This document shows, piece by piece, positions 39,509 to 49,562 of a stretch of 64,000 nt of DNA (the stretch's first letter is position 1; every line of letters starts with the position of its first letter). The translations under genes were made by a program, and so were the position numbers. Source of the DNA: Hoplostethus atlanticus (Eukaryota; Chordata; Actinopteri; Trachichthyiformes; Trachichthyidae). Below the pieces are notes generated by a model that had not been told where the DNA came from, made no database searches, and saw only the letters and a list, made by a program, of their open reading frames with translations. Location of the stretch: positions 6,946,001 through 7,010,000 of the forward strand of contig JAXDDX010000003.1 in NCBI GenBank assembly GCA_034670405.1, read 5' to 3'.

Positions 39509-41010
39509 TCAGATTTTCCAGACCTGAATTTTCTCTGCCACTACACACCAGTTAGCGTGGTCAAAGTAGGTGTGTGTGACATGGAGCTCCTCAACATGAT
39601 GCTCTATCAGCTCTGCCAGTTCCCCCTCCCTAAACACATGGTAGTACCTCAGGCAGGAGCTTGCCACCTGCCCCTCACTCTCCTGAGGGCTTTGTGTGCT
39701 CTCCTGTTGCTCTTGCTCTTTTCCCTGCGGGCCTCTGTCATTCTCTCTGTCTCCAGACTGCTTGAGATGCTCCTTCTGGTAGGGGACTAGATCCGGTAGG
39801 GCCAGAGAGCCACACTCCTGGACTATGGCTACTGAGACACCCTCGTTTTCTGTGCTGTTGGTGGTGGTGTTTCCTCCAGCATCCTTCTGTTCCTTGTGCA
39901 GGTCTGTGACCGAGTCAAAGACGTCCTCCTCTGAGCTGATCATGGACGAGGGGGAAAAGAAGCTTGACACCTGCTTGATGAGCCCTCGTCCTCTCCCACC
40001 CTGGCCAGCCTTGGTGCCCTCGGTTTCTCCTGTGGGCGAGGATAAAGTGCTCAGGTCTCTGGAGGACGACCAAGACATGGCTAGGCTTCCAAAGTCAAAC
40101 ACAGAATCCAGGGACCTAGAGAAGAACCATAGTCTCTGGGTTCTCTGCTGTTGTGTGGTGCAGGTTATGTCTTCCTCGTCTAACATGGAGGATGTGCTTT
40201 TAACCTTCCTGTGCTTGTCGGTGTTGTCTATGGCTTCGCTCACACTCTGTGCTGTGCCCCTCCTCCTGGGCTTGGCGTGCTCCCTGTTGGAGCTGGAGGG
40301 GGAATGGGGGTTGGGGTTCCAGGGGACAAAGATGTCCTGCTTCTCAAATTTGCGACGCTTCTGCTCCATGGCCCACACGTAGATCATGATGCGTCCTCCC
40401 ACCCGCAGAGTGCGGGCCATCTCCTTTATTGCTCGAATACGGCGCTCTTTGGTGGACAGATGATGGATGACTATGAAAGAAAATTAATTGGTCAGAAAAT
40501 GATAATTGGTCAGAGTATGACGGTGAGTAGACATTTATTTTTTATACTACTGTTCAGCATTTAACATTTAAAGGTCATGTCTGAGTCACCAAATCACATT
40601 ATCTACATTAGGAATGGTACACAATGTCAATTAATTGTGTGCTGCTGTCCTCGTGCTCATAAATAGACAGTCTTAAATAAATTATATCCAGACAACACAT
40701 GCTCAGGTTTATCATTATTATAGTTAATCTACTTTGAGACATATGACACACAGGAGCTGAGCATCACGCACATGAAGGGAGTGGTTGTGACTGAGAGGGA
40801 GGGATGAATGATTCCCCCCTATTGTGTGTCCATTACCTGCAATACAGAGCACAGCATCGAAGCAACCATCTCTGTAAGGCAAATGCAGCCCATCGCACAA
40901 CTGGACCTCATGCCCTTGGCTCCAGGCAAAGTCCACCAGGGGGCGACAAACATCACACCCCAGCTTGAACACCTCCTTATTGATGTGGAGGTATTTGCCG
41001 TTACCACAGC
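39509..41010 (-). CDS. trmt9b: tRNA methyltransferase 9B-like protein, last two coding exons
   Basis: The exons are 41010-40837 and 40470-39509, joined in phase (A|V in CIAVIHH), with the stop TGA at 39509-39511. The joined protein carries the class I SAM-dependent methyltransferase core: GCGNGKYL (motif I), GCDVC, DAVLCIAVIHH and STKERRIRAIKEMARTLRVG. It then reads YVWAMEQKRRKFEKQD and VPWNPN, and ends YYHVFREGELAEL ... HANWCVVAEK. These match human TRMT9B (KIAA1456) throughout, including WFFSRSLD in the linker; the C-terminal block distinguishes it from ALKBH8. The family derives from Trm9-type wobble-uridine methyltransferases. Mammalian TRMT9B has been linked to stress and tumour suppression, and its catalytic role is debated. 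Human TRMT9B has about 50 residues before motif I. I could not find that exon between 41,010 and 57,000. Confidence 0.9.
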
Positions 41011-41689
41011 CTGCAATGGAGGCGACAATAAACAACAGCATTTTAATGCCCAGGAAAGAAGATAGTTTTTTAATATCTTAAGATCAATTAAGGAAAAAGA
41101 CAAAAACGCTATTACAAGCATATTTTTTCTTGTTTTCCTGTTAAGACCTTTTGTCCTTAATCAGCAAACTATAATATGAATAATTTCAGATTTTAAAAAC
41201 CTTAAAAGCCAGTTTGATACAACAAATTATTGAAATATCTTGGAGACAACTGTCATTCTGTGTTTAGGGGTTCAAAAGATAGTAGGACTGCAGAAGTCAA
41301 TTTGAGGGCGAACACTATCCCAAAGTGATGAATGCCCTGGCTGCAGTTCTCAGAAGGACTGAGCTGAACTTTAGGAGATTTTCGTAGCGGCAGAAATTGA
41401 TATGTACAATTTGCATTTTTGGAAGCAATTTATGTCCTAATGACTTAAGAGGGAGTACTTTACACATGTTCTATGACTTTGAAATTACATTGATGTCCAA
41501 GGTCTGCTCATAAAATGTGCCTACAGCATCATGACCATGGGACAAAATTCACCTGGCCAGTTTCAAATGAAAAATTTCTAAATGACAAAAATTCAAATAT
41601 CATAGGTTAAAGGTATCAACTAAGGAATGAACAGACTCACGTTTAAACTCTTCAATAATGACGAGAGGAGAAGAAAGTTACAACAATGA

Positions 41690-42665
41690 GTATAGGAAAC
41701 CTTCTTAATCAAGAAGGATCTAAATGTAGCAAGAGTGAAAGGGTAACTTAATTTAAACATACAAGATCAACTCAAACACTTCTTCGTCAGCAACCGTACA
41801 GTCATGTCTTGGCGGTACAAACTGTAAGTATGAGGAAGCATTGTGTCGTACAATTTGTCATCAATCTTGTGGCACTGATGTAACACATCATAGTAAAGGA
41901 ACCTGGGTAAAACCACCAGGATCCTAATTACCAACAGGTAACGAGGAGGAATTGTCCCATACACAGCACTCAGTCCACTTTCAGCAGGTTGAGTACTACT
42001 CGAAGAAATAGTCAGCACATAGTAAAGCACTCTCCAGCATATGCAAGGAGGCAAAAGAAATAAATCAATGTTGAGGTAAAATTCGATCAAATGCAATAGT
42101 AATAAATCACATCATGTAAAGAAATTGAAACGGTAATGAACGGAACACAGTGAACCCTATCAATACGCTGGGTAAGGTCAAACAAGGTCAATAGGAAATC
42201 CTCTCTTAATCAGCAGAGAGACTCAAATGTCTGTCAGGGTGGAAGGGTAACTTCACATTTGACCCTTCACCTAGTACCTCAACCATCTTCTGTGGTCAGC
42301 CAGACCTCATCCAGTTTCATCTTCGCTGCAGGACAAACCAATGTCAAGTATTATGAATACATGTGAATACGTTCAATTTGTCATCAATCTTGTGGCACTG
42401 CAGTGTAACACATCATATAATAATGGCGTACGCTGGGTAAAACCACAACAGGATCCGTAAATTACCAAAAGGTAACAGGAAGGAAGTAGTCCCCACCTCA
42501 CAGAGCACTCAGTAGCCACTTTTCCACAGCAGGGTTATATGGTACTATCGAAGCAAAAAAGGCCACATAGTAAATCATCTCTGTTGGCAACAAGAGGCAA
42601 AAGAAATAACATCAATGTTGAGGTGAAAATTCCTTGACAAAGACTGTAATAAACTCACACCCTGT
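41690..42665. repeat. Diverged tandem duplication of an unknown sequence
   Basis: Two units, about 41,690-42,115 and 42,190-42,665, share an ordered series of words: AACCTTCTTAATCA/AAATCCTCTCTTAATCA, GGGTAACTT, CATCAATCTTGTGGCACTG, TAACACATCATA, GGGTAAAACCAC, GGCAAAAGAAATAA and ATCAATGTTGAGGT. Each copy has small indels. On the minus strand unit 1 has an open frame (41,767-42,096, 109 residues, IPPRYLLVIRILVVLPRFLY...) that is not preserved in unit 2. I do not recognise the sequence. It could be an old transposon or a duplicated intron segment of trmt9b. Confidence 0.65.
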
Positions 42666-45600
42666 AAAGGAAACCTGCTGGGTAAATTGTTGAGCTGCAA
42701 CTAAGAAGAACATTTAATGCGGTGCAACAAGCCACGGAGAATTCCAGCATCAGCTTGTGGGTACAACTTTGACATGAGATGAACTTTAATTCAATTCCCT
42801 GGAAAATCAAGGCCCATACAGACAATTTGCTAGATTTTCTGTTTGATTGTATTATTTTTCATCATCCGACAGCATTGTACAACTGACCTGTTCACTGAAA
42901 AAGTGGAATAGATGATTAATGTCCCCAAAAAACTGCCCAACATGTTTGTACCTGGTTGTATCTCACCATGACTCTTTGATCAGGCTGTGGGACAGTCCAA
43001 GAGGGTGCAGACTATGTAGTTTATTTACTATGTTGTTCATAACAGACAATTTGGTTTGATCAAATTAAAAAGGCAAGAAGTTTATCATTGAAACATTAAG
43101 AAATACATTTATATTGAATTTTATAACTCCAGAAATCATTTTTAAATTGGGGGATTCTGTCATTGTGATGGTTATCGCAGGGTGTTTCTCCCCACCCCTA
43201 CTGCAGTCTGTTTCAGTTTATTAACATGCTGCCCACTACTTCCTGCAGTGGTGCTGCTATGGCTTCCTCAGTGGTCCAGCTCTATTTGGACAGGGAGTTC
43301 TACTATTATATTATTCTATTATTCCAGTTATAGTTAATGACATCTAGGATGGTATTGTTATTCTAAACCAAAACCATTTTAGGTGAATTTATACATCGAC
43401 ATGCAATGCCACTTGCTGCGGAGGAATCATTTGACCTCTGTGGTACCTTTCATTTTTTTCTTTTTTCTTAATGATCTAAAATCTGTTGTTAAAACATCAT
43501 GTACTGCTAAATTTCCATCACATATTGCCCACAAGGTGATCTTACAAATCAGATAATGTGTACAAACAAAAGGTTTGATCAAGCAAATTAATTCGAACAA
43601 AATTTGCAGAGCAGCTATTTCACATACTTTTGTTAAGGGTCATTTCATCATGTTTCCTCGCAGCATGTCAGCGTCTGTCTTAAACTGTGCAGAAATGGAT
43701 TATATGGCTAAAAATAGATATAACCGACATTCATGTAAAAGGTATTTAGCCAAAATATTGTTTATTACCAGAACTGCTAATAAACTGCATCCACATTTTA
43801 CTAAATGTTATTGTTTTGGTATGTAACAATAACAAGAAGAAGCCACCGTGTCAAGTTTTGGTAAGGGTTCATTCAGTCCATCATTTATTAAAAAAAACTC
43901 TTTTTCTATTTGTCAATGGGAAAAAATAAGGGCTAACTGACTGACTGAATATGGCCAGCAGAGACACTAGCTGTCACTTCACTGTGGCATCAAACACTAA
44001 ATCTCTTCTGATATTAAATCACTTATGACGGATGGAAGCTGTCAAATACAAAGATGCAGTTTGGAGTATCTTCAACCTTCATGATATAGTCCTGGTAAAT
44101 TGGTAAATACACCAATAGTTACTTGATCTTGTACAAAATAATGTGTCATTGCCCTTTTTTGTTTATCCCCCTGTGGAGTTATTATGGTACTTGGGTACGT
44201 CAGCAGTATAATGTGACAACCCTGCTGAGCTCATGATTGTTTTTTCTCTCTTTTAGATTGGAACCGAGTGTGGCCATTGAGATGTAAAACAGGCTCAAGT
44301 GGTGCGACTAGCCTTTCCACGTCAACTGATGCATGTTTAGATGCAGTCGACGTCCACATCTACTAGGATTCATAGTGGAGTGGCTGTTTCCAAAGAAATT
44401 CATACTAACAATTCCAGAGAATAATGCAATATGATAAATAATGTATTGCCACAGTGCATTTTCCTGGAGAGATTAACCAGAAGGCAAGCTATCAGACGTC
44501 TCCCCACCTCTCTGGAAAGACATCAGAGCTCTGTCCTTTCATGCAACTGCAGATCGAGTGTCTGTAGTCTGTATACAGTGAGCATTACTTGGAACATTTA
44601 ACACAGGAAATTTGCAATCTGGAACAACCCTTGCCAGGTTTGGCTGGAAAACATTTCATGCTTGAAACGGTGTACAGATCTCGGAGTTGTACCATTTCAG
44701 CAACACAGCTTTTTTATGTCCTCTGTTGTTAAATACAGCATGTAGCACCTCATCTTCGCTCAGACCCATTTCTGGACTATCACCCCAGAGAATGGAAGGA
44801 AAACATCCCTTATGTAACATCTTAATTTGGCCTATTGTCAGTGCTCAATTCCGCCTGAGTTTCCCCTTATATCCACTAAACTGTGATACTCAACCGACAT
44901 TACGTAACCAGCAGCTGTGAAGTTCAGAGTACTGCCTCTGACTGACAATGGGGAAATGAAATCACATCACGGAGGCGATGTCTGGCAAACTGAGACTTGT
45001 CTTCGATAGATTGATATGACAGACAAAACTAGGTACCATTTACAGTCAACTGCAGCTACATTTTCATTCCCTGTTAAATCCCCTTTTAGTAAATGTCAAG
45101 GTCCTGAGCATGTCGTCTATGGCAGATGAGACGTCACTGCATACATCTGCATATATACATCTTTCAACAAATATTCATGGCCCACAACGTCTGAACCCAC
45201 AGGTCAGACCTCAACAGCGCTTGTGAGAATAGCAGCATTATTATGAAGAGGCTCCTGTAAATAGGGGACCTCTACAGTCATTCTGCCAATTGCCACTAAC
45301 CACTGTGTGAGTAAAAGCAGCCTCAGAAAACAGGTTTGTCCATCATGTGCACCAGTTAATGATTCAACATCAACATGTGGTGAGAGGTACTGAACTTCTC
45401 TCCATGTAGACACACATACTTCAGATATGTTTAGAGATATGATTCAAAATATATACAAATACAAATGTATTTGTGCATGTAGATTGTGTTCATTCATTTT
45501 AGACAATGGAAATACAATTGTTAGTTACAATAGTTAGATGAACATACAAGTGCAAGTATATCAAAAATAGATTTTGGCCAGTCAAAATACAATTCAACTC

Positions 45601-46230
45601 AATGTCATCTATATGTGTAAGTACGTTTTTTTTTGCCAATTTCTGTGCGTTTTAAAACATATCTCAAAGCATAGAAGTATTTGTAAACTGTATTATGCAT
45701 TATGGGTAGGCTAATTATCTACCAATTATCTACCAATTATCTACTAATCATTATCTACTTGCGCCGCATACCACTTTGTGTTCCATTAAAGTTTCTCTAA
45801 TGGGTGGATTCAAAACTGTAAGACACAAAGAGAAAGGTTGAATTAACAGAGGCGTTTAATAAATTGGAATATATTTTGCGTGCTGCCATAACTAATAGTA
45901 TCATATCATTACTTGCCCATCCTCTCAATCACAGTAATGATCCACCGAAAATAGAAAATCACTTACCGTCCAATGTATAAAACGCCATGCAATTATCCAC
46001 CGGCTGTCGGGTCGCTGGGGGAAAGTTCCCTCTCTATTCATACATTACATCTATTCTACCTGCCATACAATCCAGAAACGTGTGCTGCACACAGCCGCGC
46101 TGAGCACATTATCAAAAACATTACAACGACCGATAAAGTAAGCTATCGAGAGATATTACCTGCTACATCTGTCCGCCAGCAGCGTACTGTGCCACAGGAC
46201 GGTATCAAATCCGTAGCGTGATGAGCGATA
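42666..46230. other. Non-coding stretch upstream of trmt9b
   Basis: No gene seen. A short imperfect tandem of ATTATCTACCA units lies at about 45,714-45,756. A minus-strand splice-donor-like GTAAGTG at 45,966 follows GC-balanced sequence (45,967-46,230) and could mark a 5' non-coding exon of trmt9b, but this is only a possibility. Confidence 0.35.
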
Positions 46231-46340
46231 CCACTGTCAAGGAAGACGGAATAAAAATAAGACTTCCGGTAGACATTTTCAAAATAAAGCCCTTATTGAT
46301 GAACGTGTTTAAACGTTTTCTTCCCCCAGAGTAATACAAA
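46230..46340 (+). repeat. TTCCGG...TTTCAAAATAAA repeat, left copy
   Basis: ACGGAATAAAAATAAGACTT, CCGG and ATTTTCAAAATAAAGCCC resemble 51,395-51,480 (ACGGAATATAAAACGCACTT, CCGG, ATTTCAAAATAAAACCC) in the same orientation. The two copies bracket the nested transposon block. The TTCCGGT word also fits an ETS-factor site, so this could be regulatory rather than a mobile repeat. Confidence 0.45.
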
Positions 46341-46638
46341 GTACAGAAATGAGGCTGTCAAAGCTCCAAGATTAAAAAACCTAATATCAGACAACTTGAA
46401 TCCTGGGGGCTGTTCCACAAAGCAGGCTTAGAAAAGCGGCGATTAACCTCGCAAGTCTGGTTTGAATTAACCTAACAAATCAATTGGGGCTAAAGCGGTT
46501 CCACGAAGCCCAAGTCAAGCTACCGTGATCGGGCTAAACCGAGCCAGACTCAAGCAATCCAGATAATTGCGCGTGCACATTTATACACAGTTTATTTAAG
46601 CAGCCCAAGAGGTCGATCATGGATCTGATCGATTCATC

Positions 46639-46811
46639 ATGGTGAAAAATGACGGTAAAGACAGAGCCGCAATGTTCAGGCCACTGAACAGCGACTTTTA
46701 GTGGAGGTCTATGGAGAATTCAGCCATATTACAATGAAAAGGGAAATACGATTGCCATAAATAAAGGGAGAGAGAAAGATTGGCAACGAATTGCTGCTAG
46801 ATTGAATGCGT
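46639..46811 (+). pseudogene. Decayed Myb/SANT-like ORF, outer element
   Basis: The reading begins MVKNDGKDRAA, then a frameshift away ATEQQLLVEVYGEFSHITMK. A further frame shift by the run AAAAGGGAAA leads to NKGREKDWQRIAARLNA. This is the layout of the Myb/SANT-like DNA-binding protein that accompanies PIF/Harbinger transposases (helix-rich, with W and RLNA motifs). After RLNA a donor-like GTAAGT follows at about 46,812. It cannot encode an intact protein. Confidence 0.6.
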
Positions 46812-47037
46812 AAGTAATTGTTGAATTAAAAATGAACAAATTGTATAGACCTTATTAATATTATGTGTTCCAACAATATTAAATAACTGAAAAGCTGTGC
46901 TAAAAATATTATAAATGAAACCATGCCATTTATGAAACCTCAAGACTGTAAATGTACTATCTATCGCCATAAATGATGTAGTAAAGGCTGTACGTAAGGT
47001 TTCATCTTACTACATTACAATCATCGTACTGTACTGG

Positions 47038-47109
47038 ACCCTATATGGGGATCGAACTCACAACCTTAAGACTGAGAGTCGCATGCTCTACTGACTGAGC
47101 TGTTCGGGC
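47038..47109 (-). pseudogene. tRNA-Lys-like sequence in outer element
   Basis: The minus-strand text starts GCCCGAACAGCTCAGTCAGT (A-box-like), has anticodon loop CTCTCAG (CTC) and GAGTTCGATCC (B-box-like). The body is that of tRNA-Lys, but the anticodon would be CTC and the acceptor stem pairs poorly. Probably the head of an old tRNA-derived SINE within the element, not a working tRNA. Confidence 0.55.
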
Positions 47110-48369
47110 TGGTTCTTACTTCTATTATATTTTTATGAAATCGGTTGTTTCCATCCTGGAAATTGATCGGTTGAAAGCGCGTTCTACAGTGACTGTAAAT
47201 CCCATACAGAAACAGTGAATGCGTCTCCTAGCAACCGTGGAAACATCTTGACATATATTCAAGATATTCAAGATACTTTATTATTTCAATGAATTTGTTA
47301 AATAAAAATAATTTAGAAAATAAAATAATATTGTGTGTCATCAAATAATTATTTCTGTAAGTTGTAACCGTTTTCTAAAAGCAATACGGCACTTGAGGTC
47401 TCGCTGGACACTCATGGTTAAATGGGGTTGCCTAAGAACGCTCTGAACCGTGACTGTATCCCCGATACAGCCTACATCATTTTATATTTTTTATTTTCTA
47501 TTAACATTACATTTTATGTCTGATAGTGTAGGGTCTAGGGCAGGGCTACTCAACTTTACATAGCTCAAGGGCCACACAGCAAGATACAGCTGTGTCAAAG
47601 GGCCGCAACGCAAATTTTTTGGTCATATAAAACTATTTTGTAGTGTTACTTCAAGCCACATGGATATAAAATGATTAAATGACAATAAGGCTTTATTCAT
47701 TAAATGTAAAAGTGTTAGATTGCTGTTGCAATAAATCACAAGAATGTTTAATAAAATAAATATAGGCATATTAAATTGAAATCAGGTATATCCAATTATT
47801 CCCAGATGTAATTCCAAGTCAATGTGATAGCCATCATGGTGACATGAACGTTTGCCCGTTTTGGTACTGCTATTGTTCTCTAGCAAAGAAGGCACATTGG
47901 TTTGTTATTTACCTCAACAAAAGCGAATTCTTCCTCCCATGCTTTTTGAAATACCCTGTGTTCATCAGAAATGTTACGTTTTGCCGGTTTTGCTATGACT
48001 TGAGAGTAGGCTAGGCTAGACTTCCTGAGGGGTGTTCCACAAAGCGAGCTTACCACTTATCCAGGCTTATTTCGCTTAGTCTGGCTCATTTTCAGGTTTA
48101 TTCGGTTCCACAAAGCAAGCTCAGCATAGTTCAAGCCAAGTTGCTGTGGCAACTTATGCTTCGAAACTAGCCTGCCTCGGGGCAGGCTAGATATCAGGCT
48201 AAACAACAGTTGAAGCTGAATCGGTACTCCCGTAACACTGATCCGACTGAAACGCAATGATTTTCAAACAAGGTTCCGCCATCCTAATGTTCAACACTAT
48301 TACCCTAGACCCTACACTATCAGACATAAAATGTAACGTTAATAGAAAATAAAAAATATAAAATGATGT

Positions 48370-48747
48370 TCAAGATTCAAGATTCAAGGAGTTTAATTGT
48401 CACATACACACACGAGGTGTGTAGTGAAATGCAAAGTGGCAATGCTCAGCAGAAATGTGCAAAATAACAGGTTCACACTATTTACAATAGACCAACACAA
48501 TATTTACAATATTTAAGAGCTCTATATAAAAAAAACAACACAATATTTACAATAAGAGCACTTTATAAAAAAATATAGTAAAAAAAGGGAAAATTGTATG
48601 TGTAATATAAATTATAAATTATGTGTAGTCTTTACCTAAGTGTGTGTGTGCATAAGAGGGGCAGTGTGTGTGTCTTGGTGGGGGCCCTGGTGAGGTCGGA
48701 GTTCACAGTCCTGATGGCCTGAGGAAAGAAACTCCGTCTCAGTCTCT
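48370..48747. mobile_element. 0.38 kb repeat inserted in the inner Harbinger-like copy
   Basis: This segment is absent from the outer copy. The shared sequence breaks after ...AAATGATGT and resumes at CTGTATCGGGG. It starts TTCAAGATTCAAG... and ends near GATGGCCTGAGGAAAGAAAC and TCAGTCTCTC, wording found in common teleost LINE/SINE tail repeats. A terminal duplication was not clearly seen. Confidence 0.6.
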
Positions 48748-49094
48748 CTGTATCGGGGATACAGTCACTGTTCAGAGCGTTGCTAGGCAACCCCATTTAA
48801 CCATGAGTGTCCAGCGAGACCTCAAGTGCCGTATTGCTTTTAGAAAACGGTTACAACTTACAGAAATTATTTGATGACACAATATTATTTTATTTTCTAA
48901 ATTATTTTTATTTAACAAATTCATTGAAATAATAAAGTACCTTGAATATATGTCAAGATGTTTCCACGGTTGCTAGGAGACGCATTCACTGTTTCTGTAT
49001 GGGATTTACAGTCACTGTAGAACGCGCTTTCAACCGATCAATTTCCAGGATGGAAACAACCGATTTCATAAAAATATAATAGAAGTAAGAACCA

Positions 49095-49166
49095 GCCCGA
49101 ACAGCTCAGTCAGTAGAGCATGAGACTCTCAGTCTTAAGGTTGTGAGTTCGATCCCCGTATAGGGT
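49095..49166 (+). pseudogene. tRNA-Lys-like sequence in inner element
   Basis: Counterpart of 47,038-47,109. D-arm, anticodon arm (TGAGA-CTCTCAG-TCTTA, better paired than in the other copy) and T-arm are recognisable, but the acceptor stem has mismatches. It retains pol III A- and B-box words. Confidence 0.55.
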
Positions 49167-49389
49167 CTAGTACAGTACGATGATTGTAATGTAGTAAGAT
49201 GAAACCTTACGTATAGCCTTTACTACATCATTTATGGCGATAGATAGTACATTTACAGTCTTGAGGTTTCATATATGGCATGGTTTAATTTATAATATTT
49301 TTAGCTTTTCAGTTCTTTAATATTGTTGGAACACATGATATTTAATAAGGTCTATACAATTTGTTCGTTTTTAATTCAACAATTACTGA

Positions 49390-49562
49390 CGCATTCAATC
49401 TAGCAGCAATTTGTTGCCAATCTTTCTCTCTCCCTTTATTTATGGCAATCGTATTTCCCTTTTCATTGTAATATGGCTGAATTCTCCATAGACCACCACT
49501 AAAAGTTGCTGTTCAGTGGCCGTGAACATTGCGGCTCTGTCTTTACCGTCATTTTTCGCCAT
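49390..49562 (-). pseudogene. Decayed Myb/SANT-like ORF, inner element
   Basis: The minus-strand reading is MAKNDGKDRAAMF, TATEQQLLVVVYGEFSHITM, then the same AAAAGGGAAA frame shift and a stop (LP*) as in the outer copy; the KDWQQIAARLNA part lies in another frame. This copy is less damaged at its start than the outer one. Confidence 0.6.

Noticed and set aside
41767-42096. 109-residue minus-strand ORF as a possible trmt9b upstream exon or new gene
   Set aside because: It lacks the methyltransferase N-terminal words, is not preserved in the neighbouring duplicate, and has no start context or splice partner.
43575-43826. 83-residue plus-strand ORF in the gap upstream of trmt9b
   Set aside because: No domain, AT-rich codon composition, no splice or promoter context.
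49095-49166. A functional tRNA gene with CTC (Glu) anticodon
   Set aside because: The acceptor stem has mismatches, the body is that of tRNA-Lys, and the copy lies inside a transposon with an equally degenerate sister copy.
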